From Psychrobacter urativorans (GTDB lineage: Bacteria; Pseudomonadota; Gammaproteobacteria; Pseudomonadales; Moraxellaceae): a DNA stretch of 64,000 nt. The position numbers and the translations under genes are program-made. Below the pieces are notes generated by a model. The model saw only the letters and a program-made list of their open reading frames with translations, did not search any database and was not told where the DNA came from. The stretch is taken from assembly GCF_904846695.1 (NCBI RefSeq), contig NZ_CAJHBR010000012.1:33625-97624 (forward strand). Reading direction: 5' to 3'. Below, piece after piece: positions 50,322 to 60,798 of this stretch (positions are counted from its first letter, which is position 1; each line of letters opens with the position of its first letter).

Positions 50322-51641
50322 TTACGACTGTTTGGCAATAAATGCTGGATAGCCAAGAGCGTAGAGGACGCCTTCAAGACCAGTGACATTCACCGCAGCA
50401 TCAGCACGCGCTTGTACGATAGATTTAGCACGGTAAGCTACCCCTAAGTCAGCACTAGCCATCATTGGTAAATCATTAGCGCCGTCTCCAACACAGACTA
50501 CTTGCGACATAGCGATACCTAAGCGTTCGGCGGTATGGGCAACGATAGCGGCTTTTTTGGCACCATTGATAATAGGCAATTGAACATGACCGCTGACTAC
50601 ACCTGCACTGATATCTAGGTTATTAGCATGGACTTCATCTATGCCCAGTTGCTCAGCGATATAGCGGGCAAAATAAGTGAAGCCACCAGAGACTAGTACG
50701 GTGTGATACCCTAACGCTTTTAGAGCGCTGATAGTAGTATGAGCACCTGTCGATAGGCTGAGTCGTGCACAAATCTCATCAAGTACTGAAGTTGGAACCC
50801 CTTTTAATAACGCTACTCGTTGGGCAAAAGACTCATCAAAGTCGATCTCACCGCGCATGGCCGCTTCAGTGATGGTGGCTACTTGTTGGCCAACCCCAGC
50901 AGTCTTAGCCAACTCAACGATGACCTCTTGTTCAATCAAAGTTGAGTCCATATCGAAACAAGCCAGTTTATGGGTGCGCAACATATGGCCAATAGATAAA
51001 ATATGACAATCTACTAAGTCTGCGTTATCGAGCCTAGGTTTTGCTGAAGTATTGGCAGAATGGCTATTGTTTTGCGCCAGTTGATGCTCTGCTAAGTCAT
51101 GACGTAAGCGTGAAGTCAGCTGCTCGTCAATCATATGCGCAGCGGCTACTTTTTTGCCAGCATGCATTAGGGTATCGGTGACTGGTACTAACAGATAACG
51201 AAAAACTTGCGCAGAGACAAACGCTGGCTTAGCAGTAGTGTTAGGAGCTGCAGAACTATCTGATGGGTTATGGGGCTCGGCCTTACTACTGTTAGCATTA
51301 TTCTCATTACTGCTATGGATACGGACGCCTGCCGTTACATAAGCTGGGCTAGTCATTGTATGCTCAATAGGAACCTCTACAAAGCTGGCTTCTTTATCTT
51401 CGGCTACAGTCACTAAATGCCAGTTCGGTTGCTCGTCAACCCAAGACTGGACATACTGATGAATGTCTAGAGTAGGTACTTCTACCGGCAGCACTACTAT
51501 TAACGCAAACAAAGGCAAAGATTGCAGCGCATCAAAATCATGCAAATTAATATCATCAGGTAGTAATTCCGCGATAGAATTGACGGCCTGTTGCCAGGCT
51601 TTGCTGTCTTTTGGTAACGAGTATGATGTATTTTTTGCCAT
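50322..51641 (-). CDS. serB: Phosphoserine phosphatase
   Basis: SerB dephosphorylates phosphoserine, the last step of serine synthesis. The C-terminal HAD domain has the nucleophile motif CFDMDSTLIEQEVIVELAK, the LVSGGFTYF motif II, the lysine in NGAKKAAIV, and VCVGDGANDLPMM. The N-terminal half is an ACT-like region interrupted by Asn/Ser/Ala-rich stretches; the 439 residues are longer than the roughly 400 usual. ATG 51641 with AAGGGA upstream. It is divergent from the next gene, a layout also known in Pseudomonas. Confidence 0.96.
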   Translation of the reverse strand: MAKNTSYSLPKDSKAWQQAVNSIAELLPDDINLHDFDALQSLPLFALIVVLPVEVPTLDIHQYVQSWVDEQPNWHLVTVAEDKEASFVEVPIEHTMTSPAYVTAGVRIHSSNENNANSSKAEPHNPSDSSAAPNTTAKPAFVSAQVFRYLLVPVTDTLMHAGKKVAAAHMIDEQLTSRLRHDLAEHQLAQNNSHSANTSAKPRLDNADLVDCHILSIGHMLRTHKLACFDMDSTLIEQEVIVELAKTAGVGQQVATITEAAMRGEIDFDESFAQRVALLKGVPTSVLDEICARLSLSTGAHTTISALKALGYHTVLVSGGFTYFARYIAEQLGIDEVHANNLDISAGVVSGHVQLPIINGAKKAAIVAHTAERLGIAMSQVVCVGDGANDLPMMASADLGVAYRAKSIVQARADAAVNVTGLEGVLYALGYPAFIAKQS

Positions 51642-52029
51642 GGCTTAATTGTCCCTTGTATGCGCAGATAAGATTAGGAATAATAACAGCTTTAATAGGT
51701 AGCGCCTATAGATGAGCTGTGAAGTAATTTTGCCATAGTTTGGTAAGCTTGGCTTATCATAATGGCTGTTATAAGCGGTTATACATTAACCGTTACTAAT
51801 TATGAGACACTATTGGTTATAAAAGGTAAATCCCTCGACAAAAAAGCGTTATGATAATAAGGTACGCTTATTTGCTTGTTAAAATAGGGCTTTGAGCAAT
51901 AGATCGTCGTTTTGTCACTGCTGTGGTCGAGTGTTCAACACACCCTAGTAGTACAAGCAGCATACTTTTCTGGAAAATAAGCGAAAGTCTTGTTTTTTAA
52001 TTTTCTCCTTCAAATAAGTCTACTCTATC
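51642..52029. other. Divergent region between serB and the next gene
   Basis: AT-rich, no gene recognised. GCGT/ACGC flanks at about 51845-51866 could form a weak hairpin. No promoter with both good hexamers stood out. Confidence 0.4.
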
Positions 52030-53508
52030 ATGATGTATTTAGCGCCGCGGCAAGGGTTGTTTGCCATTATTATTCTGGTTAGTTTTTGTCTGCAAACTCT
52101 GTTATTGGTGATCAGTACCGATCAACAGTTGAGCAAAAGTCGGGCGCACAAAGGCGAACAAATGGTCACCCAGTTGATCGATGAGGCACGCCTGTCTTTA
52201 GAGAATAAAGACCGAGTCAGCCTCAGTGTAATCGCCAATCGTTATACTAGCGAGCAGGACGTTGCGCGTTTAGTGATCAAAGACAGCAATAATGAGATTT
52301 TGGTGCCAGTAGGTAATGCACCTATGCAAAAAGGCATCACTATTGATCAGAAAGCGACTAAGGGTGATGCGGTAATCGGCAGTGTGGCGCTAACCTTAAA
52401 AGATATCAGTAAAGGCGAGATTATCGCTATGCAGTGGCCATTTGTCATTGGCTCGCTATTGTTACACTTATTACTATTAGCCGCTTACGGCTATATCGCT
52501 CGTCCTACTAAGCAGCAAATCAACGCTTTAAGTCGCGAAATTGACAACTTGCATCGTGATACTTATGCAAAAACTAATTCGTTAGACAGCAGACGACAGT
52601 CGAATGCTGATACAGAAGATGCTGATAGTAAAACCTATGATAGGGAAGACCCTAATAATAAAGCACCTAATAGCAGTGCTAATCCTATATCTACTAAAGG
52701 AAAAAGTACGGGTAGCGCTGTTAATACTGCGGTCATTCATAACGAGCTCAATGCTTATCTCAAGTCGCAACAGGGTACTGGCAGTGTAGAGGAGCAGGCG
52801 TTAGCCTCTGCTGATACTCGCTCATCAGCTACTGAAACCACTATCGACCTATTACAAAAACCAACTTTTAAGTCGCAAAAATCCGTTATAGCTACTAATA
52901 AATTGTCTGCTTCGCGCAGTTATGATAGCGTAAGCGTGCAAGTTAGATTCCATGATGAATACAAGATGCTAGAGCGCTTAGCGCCTGAAATGCGTGTGCC
53001 TTATCTGGCACTATGTACCCAGCTATTTAATGAGGCTTTGTCTGAGCTATTACAGTTGCCTTTGTTATTAGGGGTTAGCGTGATTAATGAGCCTCATTTT
53101 GAAGGTAATGGTGCAGTAGCATTACTAAAAGCGAATAACAGTCATGCTAAAGTTGCGCTGGCAGGAGTGATGTTGGGTAAGCTGTATTTGATGCTTAATA
53201 AAATCATTCATGACAAGCACATCGAGCTGTCGAAATTTGCCTTGCCAGTGACGGTTGGGGTCAGTGATGAAGCGCAAAGCGAAGCCATGGCACAATTGCT
53301 CAAAAGTGTGGGAAAAAAGGAGCAGATGCTGATCTTGCTACCTAATGAGGGGCTGAAGCAAATTGCTCATCATGTCAAAGTCTACAGCCTCAAGCGCCCA
53401 ACCACCGTTTATGAACGTGAATGTGCCGTATTTGAAGGTGGTAATGATGCTATGATTCAGCGCTTAGCAGATGTGCGTAATGCCGTATTAATGACTGGGA
53501 ATGAGTGA
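52030..53508 (+). CDS. Inner-membrane protein with periplasmic sensor-like domain
   Basis: This 492-residue protein has two membrane helices (about 10-30 and 135-155) flanking a periplasmic region of about 100 residues, then a long Ser/Asn-rich linker (170-290) and a C-terminal folded domain (about 300-490). The helix-sensor-helix layout resembles AhpA-type proteins encoded beside serB in Pseudomonas, but no kinase or cyclase motif is seen. The double ATG has no strong ribosome site. Function unknown. Confidence 0.7.
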   Translation: MMYLAPRQGLFAIIILVSFCLQTLLLVISTDQQLSKSRAHKGEQMVTQLIDEARLSLENKDRVSLSVIANRYTSEQDVARLVIKDSNNEILVPVGNAPMQKGITIDQKATKGDAVIGSVALTLKDISKGEIIAMQWPFVIGSLLLHLLLLAAYGYIARPTKQQINALSREIDNLHRDTYAKTNSLDSRRQSNADTEDADSKTYDREDPNNKAPNSSANPISTKGKSTGSAVNTAVIHNELNAYLKSQQGTGSVEEQALASADTRSSATETTIDLLQKPTFKSQKSVIATNKLSASRSYDSVSVQVRFHDEYKMLERLAPEMRVPYLALCTQLFNEALSELLQLPLLLGVSVINEPHFEGNGAVALLKANNSHAKVALAGVMLGKLYLMLNKIIHDKHIELSKFALPVTVGVSDEAQSEAMAQLLKSVGKKEQMLILLPNEGLKQIAHHVKVYSLKRPTTVYERECAVFEGGNDAMIQRLADVRNAVLMTGNE

Positions 53509-53522
53509 TAAAAATAGCTAGC

Positions 53523-53538
53523 AGCGCCGCACGGCGCT
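53523..53538 (+). repeat. GC-rich hairpin behind the membrane protein gene
   Basis: AGCGCCG (53523-53529) and CGGCGCT (53532-53538) form a perfect stem with a two-base centre. There is no T run, so it is an mRNA-end stabilising hairpin or a short palindrome, not a clear terminator. Confidence 0.5.
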
Positions 53539-53569
53539 AATAGCAAACTAACGATAAATGCAAAAACTA

Positions 53570-53598
53570 TTGACAACGTCTCATAGAGACTTTATAAG
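53570..53598 (+). promoter_or_regulatory. Strong sigma-70 promoter with an operator-like dyad
   Basis: TTGACA (53570-53575), a spacer of 17 and TATAAG (53593-53598) form a near-consensus promoter. Inside the spacer GTCTC-ATA-GAGAC (53578-53590) is a perfect inverted repeat, in the place where a repressor dimer could sit. It drives the acidic 75-residue gene. Confidence 0.7.
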
Positions 53599-53647
53599 GC
53601 ATAGGTATCTATGTTTTTTACCCTTTTACTACTGACAGGAGCTTGCC

Positions 53648-53875
53648 ATGAGCGATGCTGATATCGACGATGATTTTGACGATGATTTTAGCGATGATGA
53701 TGATGCAAAGATGGTTGAAGAAGCAGAGACTAGTGTGCGTACGCGTTTAAGCAGCCTAGAAAAACGACGCTTGATTGACAATTTATTAGAAGAAAAACGT
53801 CTGGCTAAAGAGCTAAAAGACGAGCTTGATGATTTAGATAACTTTGATGAAGATGGTGATGATTGGGAAGATTAG
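53648..53875 (+). CDS. PA3496-family-like small acidic protein
   Basis: This 75-residue protein consists of an Asp-rich N-terminus and C-terminus around a basic helix (VRTRLSSLEKRRLIDNLLEE, about 31-50). The RRxIDxLLEEKRLxKEL pattern matches, from memory, the PA3496 family of putative envelope-integrity proteins. AGGAGC before ATG. It has its own strong promoter with a dyad in the spacer. Confidence 0.75.
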   Translation: MSDADIDDDFDDDFSDDDDAKMVEEAETSVRTRLSSLEKRRLIDNLLEEKRLAKELKDELDDLDNFDEDGDDWED

Positions 53876-54134
53876 TATAAAGGATTTTCATCTTATTTAA
53901 ATAAGCTATCAAAGTAGTTATATTGACTACCAAAATAGCTATAGATGTCACTATCCAATCCCTTATCACAATTAAGTTATGCTAAGCTAGTTACTGTATT
54001 AAGACGGTTATTTTACCTATTTTTGCTATCTCTCTTTTATGATAATATTTTCCCATTTGACAGATGATATGTTGTGAACCAAGCTGATTCTTGAGTTCGC
54101 AGCGTTACTGTACGGATGTAAGGACCACTGTAAT

Positions 54135-54692
54135 ATGAGTAATCCAATGAGCTTTGACGAATTATTAGACTACTTGGATAACCAAGAGAGCCAATATGTG
54201 CTGGATAGTGTGGCTATGCATGGTTTCTTAACTGCTACGATTATCGGTCCTGCATTACCGAACTGGCTAGACGCACTGTTTGAAGGTCAAGTGAGTAAGC
54301 TTCCAGAAAACGTGGTTGACGGTGTTAAGCGCTGGCGCAAGTCGATTATGGACGAGCTAAAAAATGAGACACCTATCGAGCTACCGTTTAGTGAAGATGT
54401 CGGTAATGAAGAAGTAGACTTCGATTTCTCTGAGGAATCTGATATCGTTGCTTGGTCGATTGGGTTTGTCGATGCCATGTATGGTGATGAAGCCAGCGAT
54501 TGGATTCAAAACGAAGATACCGCTGAAGATGTGGCAGTATTGACTTTGCCTATGATTGTACTTAGTGGTATCGACGATGAAGACCCTGAGCTATTACAGA
54601 TGCGTAGCGATGAAGACAAAATGGCGCAGATGGCCAATAGTATCGAAGGCAATTTAACTGAGTTGTTTTTATTGTTCCATACTAATGACTAG
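54135..54692 (+). CDS. YecA/UPF0149-family protein
   Basis: This 185-residue acidic cytoplasmic protein has the YecA N-terminal pattern: SFDELLDYLDN, AMHGFLTATIIGP, LPNWLDALFEG. No zinc-binding SEC-C tail is present, as in the short form of the family. Function unknown. Start ATG with AAGGAC upstream. It is followed by a gap that holds a possibly decayed lipoprotein sequence. Confidence 0.85.
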   Translation: MSNPMSFDELLDYLDNQESQYVLDSVAMHGFLTATIIGPALPNWLDALFEGQVSKLPENVVDGVKRWRKSIMDELKNETPIELPFSEDVGNEEVDFDFSEESDIVAWSIGFVDAMYGDEASDWIQNEDTAEDVAVLTLPMIVLSGIDDEDPELLQMRSDEDKMAQMANSIEGNLTELFLLFHTND

Positions 54693-54923
54693 TTGCTGAT
54701 AGTTAGCTACTGATAGTGAATAGACGCGCCTATTAAGCAAAAAGTTACCTATCAACAAGTTATTATTAGCTACTATATTAGTAACTTTGAGCGTGGTGGG
54801 CTGCACGACAGTGTTTTTATTATAAAAACCATAGCAACGATGCACTTAGGCAGTACTAATAAAAGTTCAGAACACGCTTATCTAGATGCACTCTGTAAAC
54901 ATATAATCGATGAGGTTTATTAA

Positions 54924-55379
54924 TTGAGTAATATTCAACTGTCCAATCTTGAGCACTTGCCTAATTACCAAATCACTGAGCGTTTAGATGTGGTTTATGG
55001 TAGTACTGTGCGCTCAAAGCACGTAGGTAAAGACTTATTTGCTGGACTAAAAAACATCGTTGGTGGTGAGTTGACGGCTTATACTGAGCTGTTAGACGAG
55101 TCTCGCCAACAAGCCATCGATCGTATGATAGTTAAGGCGGAAGCTTTAGGCGCTGATGCGGTAGTGGGTCTACGTTTCTCAACCTCAAGCATTGCTCAAG
55201 GAGCCGCTGAGCTGTTCGTCTATGGTACGGCAGTCAAAGTAGTAGCTCTTCAGCAGCAGCAAGCTACGCATTATCAGCCACCCATCGCTCCTCATGATCA
55301 AGCAAGCCATTACCCAAGTGCGCCAGATCAAGCGCCAGCACCTGCCGAAGATTTACCGCGTTTTAATCCTTTTGGCTAG
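54924..55379 (+). CDS. YbjQ/UPF0145-family protein
   Basis: This 151-residue protein has the YbjQ (heavy-metal-binding-like) domain: LDVVYGSTVRSKHVGKDLF, the TELLDESRQQAIDRM helix and ALGADAVVGLRFSTS, ending in a Gln/Pro/Ala-rich tail. It starts at TTG with GAGG upstream. YbjQ proteins form pentamers of unknown function. It is followed 45 bases later by a second, membrane-anchored member. Confidence 0.88.
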   Translation: MSNIQLSNLEHLPNYQITERLDVVYGSTVRSKHVGKDLFAGLKNIVGGELTAYTELLDESRQQAIDRMIVKAEALGADAVVGLRFSTSSIAQGAAELFVYGTAVKVVALQQQQATHYQPPIAPHDQASHYPSAPDQAPAPAEDLPRFNPFG

Positions 55380-55424
55380 TTGATTAGTTAAACAGCTAAT
55401 GCTTTTTATGATAAGAGACAAGCC

Positions 55425-55892
55425 ATGAATAACTCTGTTACCCAAGTGCTGTTTAATTACGCGCCGCTTGTTATATTGTTTGTGGTCGGCTGGTTCTTTG
55501 GCTCCCGTCATGAGCGTCAACATTTAGCACGACTTGCGATCTCTGAACAACAAGTAAGTCACGTGATCGTTTCTACGGAACGTTTTTATCAGCCAGCATT
55601 AGCTGATCATAGCCAAGGCGAACTGGTATTAGGTAGTGTCGTTATTGCTCAAGATTATTTTAAGATGATCATTGCTAGAGTGATGAGTCTATTTGGCAAA
55701 AACCTAACTACTTATGAGACTTTGCTAGATAGAGCACGTCGTGAGGCAGTAGTGCGTATGCGTAGCCAAGCTCATGCTAAAGGTTATAACCACATTTACG
55801 GTTTACGCCTTGAAGTTAGCAATATTAACCAGCTTGGCAGTATGGTAGAAGCTATCGCTTATGGCACAGCAGTAGTAAGTATTAATCCTTAA
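55425..55892 (+). CDS. YbjQ-like protein with N-terminal membrane helix
   Basis: This 155-residue protein has a membrane helix at about 12-30 (PLVILFVVGWFFG) and then a YbjQ-type domain (GELVLGSVVIAQD, YETLLDRARREAVVRM, AKGYNHIYGLRLEVS, VEAIAYGTAVV). It is a tandem paralogue of the previous gene, anchored where the other is soluble, so the two may form a mixed assembly at the inner membrane (inference). Confidence 0.82.
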   Translation: MNNSVTQVLFNYAPLVILFVVGWFFGSRHERQHLARLAISEQQVSHVIVSTERFYQPALADHSQGELVLGSVVIAQDYFKMIIARVMSLFGKNLTTYETLLDRARREAVVRMRSQAHAKGYNHIYGLRLEVSNINQLGSMVEAIAYGTAVVSINP

Positions 55893-55966
55893 GTGATAAG
55901 CATTAAGTGCTAAATAACAAAAGAACCAGCTAACACGCTGCAATAACGATTTTATAATGACCAACG

Positions 55967-56004
55967 ATGCCACAAAGCTAACCCTTAAGCTTGTGGCATT
56001 TTTT
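55967..56004. terminator. Terminator between convergent genes
   Basis: ATGCCACAAAGC (55967-55978) pairs with GCTTGTGGCAT (55989-55999), with one bulged A, then T residues. It ends the YbjQ pair. Confidence 0.8.
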
Positions 56005-56118
56005 ATGAGTTAGTACTCAGACACACAGTTAAATAGTTAAATAGTTAAATAGATACATAGCTAGACAAGTCTACTCATTCACTACTTTTCATACCTCACA
56101 ACTGATAGCTGACAACTG

Positions 56119-57279
56119 CTAGCGTAGCCGTGAATTCATCCGCGCCGCTTTATGTCTTTTTTCATCCTTAGCTTGCTGTTTATTCTGTTCAAAATCGAAT
56201 AAAAAGGTGCGGTTTTTAAGAATAGCTACGAATACTACGCCGCCAATAGTATTACCGACTAGTACAATCCCTAAGAAATATAAGTAGCTCAGCAAGCTCA
56301 CTGTATGACCATATACTAAGGCCGAAAACACTTCGATGTTACCCACAATACTGTGATGCAAGCCCAAAAAGCCAATGCTACCAGTAATCAAAGACACTAG
56401 TAAAATACGGCTTAGGGTGTCGCGTGCTGAGGTCACTAGCCAAGCGGCAACCCCCATCATCCAACCGGCTAAGATTGAACTCCCAAAGATCACCCGCCAC
56501 TCAAAATCTAATACGTGCTGCGCATAAGCATCTATATCAGCGCTGCTGAACAGCTCCATATTAATCCCTAAGCCGATCACTAAGGCTGCAAATAGACAGC
56601 CACCGACGACATTACCAGCGATAACAATACCCCAAAGCCGCAGCAGTTTTCGCAGTGGCTCTATGCCGTTGAGGACTGGTAGACTAAGTAATGAGGTTTG
56701 CTCAGTAAATAACAAGGATTGACCGATAACGACGATAATAAAGCCGAGTGGATAGAGTAGCGAGGCCAATACCATAGCGTAATGGCTAGGTAGAACTTCG
56801 CTCAAGAGTGCAAAGGCTGACAAAATGACAAACAAGCTAAAGCCTATCTCCAGACCTGCGGTAAAAGCGCTAGTAAACAGCGACCCTAAAGAGCGATTAA
56901 AGGTTTCGTTAGCATCAATGACTTGCTCAACTAAGATGCTGGCATAGCTTTTAGGCGCGCTGACATTGTCATCGTTAGCGACTTTTTTAATCGCTTCTTT
57001 ATCTTCCTCACTAATGCCTTCAGAAAAATCTTCGTCTTTTAGATGTTCAGTGACAGCCTCAGTGACGATTTCAGTAACTGGCTCAGTAACCGACTCAGTA
57101 ACGGCCATAGGACTATTTTCGTTGGTTTTACTGTTGTCACGGTCGCCACTAGCATGAGCACTAATGACTTGAGAGTCGCAAGCGAGTTTAGCTGATTTTG
57201 ACTCAATAGCGGTTGACTCATCGCTGTTTGCGTTGAGGGCGCTTGACTTACTAGGGGTTGACTCAGGAGTTTTGGTCAC
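56119..57279 (-). CDS. Formate/nitrite transporter family channel with an acidic N-terminal extension
   Basis: This 386-residue protein has a C-terminal two-thirds (about 110-370) that is an FNT channel with six helices; the EIGFSLFVILSAF and LHHSIVGNIEV segments mark the YfdC-like subgroup, with the central His retained. The first 110 or so residues are hydrophilic and contain tandem VTE units (VTESVTEPVTEIVTEAVTE). FNT proteins pass small monovalent anions; the substrate of this group is unknown. It starts at ATG 57279 with weak upstream signals. Confidence 0.85.
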   Translation of the reverse strand: MTKTPESTPSKSSALNANSDESTAIESKSAKLACDSQVISAHASGDRDNSKTNENSPMAVTESVTEPVTEIVTEAVTEHLKDEDFSEGISEEDKEAIKKVANDDNVSAPKSYASILVEQVIDANETFNRSLGSLFTSAFTAGLEIGFSLFVILSAFALLSEVLPSHYAMVLASLLYPLGFIIVVIGQSLLFTEQTSLLSLPVLNGIEPLRKLLRLWGIVIAGNVVGGCLFAALVIGLGINMELFSSADIDAYAQHVLDFEWRVIFGSSILAGWMMGVAAWLVTSARDTLSRILLVSLITGSIGFLGLHHSIVGNIEVFSALVYGHTVSLLSYLYFLGIVLVGNTIGGVVFVAILKNRTFLFDFEQNKQQAKDEKRHKAARMNSRLR

Positions 57280-57755
57280 AGGCAGCTCGCTGTTTATAAG
57301 AGGATAGCTTTAAGCTTAGCAATGTCTATTTTAGAGCATAAGCGCTGTCTATTATGTTGAGTGTTAAACCGATTGCTGTTGTTAATTGTTTATCGGGTGG
57401 CTTAACTGATTTTACCTCTCTACTATGCTTATCTATCCACTGTTGTTAACCTTTTACCATAGCGCTAAATATAGAGGGCATTGATGATCGACATATAGGC
57501 TATCTGTAAACAGGCTATAATGACTTTAAAGACCTATTAGTTATAGTGAGAAAATAGCTATTACTCTACAGCTGGCAGCGGTGGTTAGATCGTAATAAGC
57601 AAAAAATAGACTCTATTTTTAAGCGGCTATACGCTTAAATTAGCTAAGCGCTAACAAAATTCTGTCATCTGCGTTAAAATCACTTTATCAATTATTTTAA
57701 ATTTTTTATATCCATTTTTTATCACCTCCATTATTAACCATAAGAATTTTTTATT
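57280..57755. other. Divergent region between the FNT gene and valS
   Basis: 476 bases, AT-rich, no gene. It must hold promoters for both directions, but I found no pair of good hexamers. No T-box-like structure is seen before valS. Confidence 0.4.
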
Positions 57756-60713
57756 ATGAGCAATCCCACTAACAAAACCAACTTAACCCAATCTATCCAA
57801 GCGGCCTTAAACCAACTTGAAAACGCCTATAGTCCAAGCGATGTTGAAGCTGGCATGTATCAAGGTTGGGAAGAAAGCGGTTATTTTGCCCCGACATTTG
57901 ATAAAGAACAATCCTTCTCTATTGCCTTGCCACCGCCGAACGTCACAGGCTCGCTGCATATGGGTCATGGCTTTAATAATGCCATTATGGATGCGCTAAC
58001 TCGTTATCATCGGATGGATGGTGATAATACGCTATGGCAACCAGGTACCGACCATGCTGGTATCGCCACCCAAATGGTGGTTGAGCGTCGTCTCAATGCT
58101 GAAGGTATCAAGCGCCATGACTTAGGTCGTGAGGCTTTTATTGATAAAGTCTGGGAGTGGAAAGAAGAGTCGGGTGATAATATCACTACTCAAATTCGTC
58201 GTTTGGGCAGCTCTGTTGATTGGAGCCGTGAACGCTTCACTATGGATGATGGCTTATCTAATGCAGTAAAAGAGGTGTTTGTACGTCTGTTTGATGATGG
58301 CCTAATCTATCGCGGTAAGCGTCTAGTCAATTGGGACCCTAAGTTTCAGACTGCTTTGTCGGATTTAGAAGTAGAGAACCATGATGAAAAAGGCTCGTTA
58401 TGGCACTTCCGCTATCGTTTCACTGATAAAGCTATAACCACTCAAGATGGCAAAAACTATCTAGTAGTAGCGACCACTCGCCCTGAAACCTTATTAGGTG
58501 ATACCGCAGTAGCAGTCAATCCTAGCGATGAGCGCTATGCGCATTTAGTGGGCAAAACCATTACTTTGCCCGTTACCGGAAGAGTAATCCCTATCGTAGC
58601 TGACGATTATGTCGATATTGAATTCGGCACGGGCTGTGTAAAAATCACTCCTGCTCATGACTTTAACGACTATGAATTGGGTCGCCGTCATGAGTTGCCA
58701 TTGATTAATATTCTTGATGGACACGCTAATATCTTAGCGGATATGGAAGTGTATCCGGATCTGCAAACTCGTGACCCTGAGCTTGAAGCCACGCCAACTG
58801 ACCATAATGGTAGCCCTTACGCTGGCGTGGAACGCTTTGCTGCCCGTAAGCAAGTAGTCGAACAAGCCAAGGCAGAGGATTGGCTAGAAGATATCGAGGA
58901 CTACGCACTTAAAGCGCCACGTGGTGATCGTAGTGGCGTTATCGTTGAGCCTTGGTTGACCGATCAATGGTACGTGGCAGTAGACAAGCTAGCTAAGCCA
59001 GCCATTGATGCGGTAGAAGACGGTAGTATCGAGTTTGTGCCAGCGCAATATAAAAATATGTATATGGCTTGGATGAATGATCTGCAAGACTGGTGTATTA
59101 GCCGTCAGCTATGGTGGGGACATCGTATCCCAGCTTGGTATGACGAAGAGGGCAATATCTATGTGGCACGTGATGAAGCAGAAGTGCGTAGCAAATATAG
59201 TTTAGCCCAGAGCATTAAACTGCGTCAAGATGAGGATGTCCTCGATACTTGGTTTAGCTCGGGTCTTTGGACTTTTAGTACTCTGGGTTGGGCTGATGCC
59301 GATGCCGATGCAAAAGTGATGGAGACTTTCCATCCTACTAGCGTGTTGGTCACGGGCTTCGACATTATCTTCTTTTGGGTAGCCCGCATGATCATGATGA
59401 CCATGCATTTTGTCAAAAACGAAGATGGCACACCGCAAGTACCGTTTAAGACCGTTTATGTGCATGGTCTAGTTCGGGATAGCTTTGGACAAAAAATGTC
59501 TAAATCTAAAGGCAACGTGCTCGATCCTATCGATATCATCGATGGTATCGATCTTGAGACGCTAGTCAATAAGCGCACTAGCAATATGATGAACCCGAAA
59601 GACGCGGCTAAAATTGAAAAGCAAACCCGTAAAGAGTTCCCTGAAGGTATCCCAGCCTTCGGTACTGATGCACTACGCTTTACTTTTACCTCTTTAGCTA
59701 GTACTGGCCGTGATATCAATTTCGATCTAAAACGAGTTGAGGGCTATCGTAACTTCTGTAATAAAATCTGGAACGCCAGTCGCTTTGTATTGATGAACTG
59801 CGTCGATAGTGAAGGTACGGCTAAGCCTATCGATCAAATGGCTCGCCCAGAAGTTTGGGAGTTACCTGAGCGCTGGATCATGAGCCGTCTGAACTCTAGT
59901 ATCCAAAATATCCATCAGCATTTCGCTCAGTATCGTCTCGATATGGTCAGCCACGATATCTATGAGTTTATCTGGAATGAGTATTGTGATTGGTATGTTG
60001 AGCTTGCCAAAGCGAGCCTGAATGATGACTCAGTATCTGCTGAGCGCAAGGCGCAAATCCGCTATGTACTGCTACATGTCTTAGAGACGGCGCTACGCTT
60101 TACTCATCCTATTATGCCGTATCTCACTGAGCAGATTTGGCAAACTATTGCACCGCTATTAGATCGCAAGGCTACTGAGAGCATCGTTATCGCTAGCTAC
60201 CCAAAAACTGACTCCACACAAATCAGTGAGCAAACCGAAGCTGATATGGCCTGGTTACAACAGCTAATTGCGAGCGTGCGTAACATTCGTGGCGAGATGA
60301 AGCTGGGCAATGCGGTACGTCTGCCTGTGTTATTACAAAACATCTCGCAAGCGGAAGATGAGCGCCTAGCCCGTATCGCTAATCAGTTTAAGGCATTAGC
60401 AAAAGTAGAGAGCTTAACGATCTTAAAAGCTGGTGATGAGGTGCCACTGTCCTCATCGAGCATGATTGGACAGCTACGCATATTAGTCCCTATGAAAGGG
60501 CTGATCGATCCGACAGCTGAGTTAGCTCGTTTGGGCAAGTCATACGACAAGCTAAAAGGACAAGCGGAAGGTATCGCCCGTAAGCTAGGTAATGAAGGCT
60601 TTGTCAGTAAAGCGCCTGTCGAAGTGGTAGAAGCTGAGAAAGCAAAACTGGCTGAGTTAGAAGGGCAGTTGACAGCGATGACCGCCCAGATGGAAGAGTT
60701 AAAGGCTTTGTAG
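57756..60713 (+). CDS. valS: Valyl-tRNA synthetase
   Basis: ValS charges tRNA-Val with valine and edits misactivated threonine. The 985-residue class I enzyme shows the HIGH-type motif [15 protein letters not shown] (about 65-79), the CP1 editing domain ([15 protein letters not shown]), the KMSKS loop ([14 protein letters not shown]) and the C-terminal tRNA-binding coiled coil ([16 protein letters not shown]...). It is slightly longer than E. coli ValS (951). A weak AAGAAT precedes the ATG. It is followed by a perfect terminator. Confidence 0.98.
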   Translation: MSNPTNKTNLTQSIQAALNQLENAYSPSDVEAGMYQGWEESGYFAPTFDKEQSFSIALPPPNVTGSLHMGHGFNNAIMDALTRYHRMDGDNTLWQPGTDHAGIATQMVVERRLNAEGIKRHDLGREAFIDKVWEWKEESGDNITTQIRRLGSSVDWSRERFTMDDGLSNAVKEVFVRLFDDGLIYRGKRLVNWDPKFQTALSDLEVENHDEKGSLWHFRYRFTDKAITTQDGKNYLVVATTRPETLLGDTAVAVNPSDERYAHLVGKTITLPVTGRVIPIVADDYVDIEFGTGCVKITPAHDFNDYELGRRHELPLINILDGHANILADMEVYPDLQTRDPELEATPTDHNGSPYAGVERFAARKQVVEQAKAEDWLEDIEDYALKAPRGDRSGVIVEPWLTDQWYVAVDKLAKPAIDAVEDGSIEFVPAQYKNMYMAWMNDLQDWCISRQLWWGHRIPAWYDEEGNIYVARDEAEVRSKYSLAQSIKLRQDEDVLDTWFSSGLWTFSTLGWADADADAKVMETFHPTSVLVTGFDIIFFWVARMIMMTMHFVKNEDGTPQVPFKTVYVHGLVRDSFGQKMSKSKGNVLDPIDIIDGIDLETLVNKRTSNMMNPKDAAKIEKQTRKEFPEGIPAFGTDALRFTFTSLASTGRDINFDLKRVEGYRNFCNKIWNASRFVLMNCVDSEGTAKPIDQMARPEVWELPERWIMSRLNSSIQNIHQHFAQYRLDMVSHDIYEFIWNEYCDWYVELAKASLNDDSVSAERKAQIRYVLLHVLETALRFTHPIMPYLTEQIWQTIAPLLDRKATESIVIASYPKTDSTQISEQTEADMAWLQQLIASVRNIRGEMKLGNAVRLPVLLQNISQAEDERLARIANQFKALAKVESLTILKAGDEVPLSSSSMIGQLRILVPMKGLIDPTAELARLGKSYDKLKGQAEGIARKLGNEGFVSKAPVEVVEAEKAKLAELEGQLTAMTAQMEELKAL

Positions 60714-60730
60714 GTTAATGTAGAAATTGG

Positions 60731-60767
60731 AAAACAAAAAGGTACTTTTGAAGTACCTTTTTGTTTT
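60731..60767 (+). terminator. Terminator after valS
   Basis: A 17-bp perfect stem (60731-60747 with 60751-60767) has a 3-base loop and ends in T-rich sequence. It marks the border between core genes and the accessory cluster that follows. Confidence 0.92.
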
Positions 60768-60798
60768 TGCTTGATTAATAATTCTCAAGGAAAATAAT

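Noticed and set aside
54721..54824. A frame ending at 54824 that reads like a tiny lipoprotein (KLPINKLLLATILV then SVVGCTT)
   Set aside because: It has a plausible signal peptide and lipobox but no ATG, GTG or TTG between the preceding stop at 54721 and the hydrophobic segment, so at best it is a decayed small lipoprotein gene; chance cannot be excluded.
57700..57755. T-box or attenuator upstream of valS
   Set aside because: No specifier loop, antiterminator or terminator pair could be recognised, and T-boxes are not typical of gammaproteobacteria.
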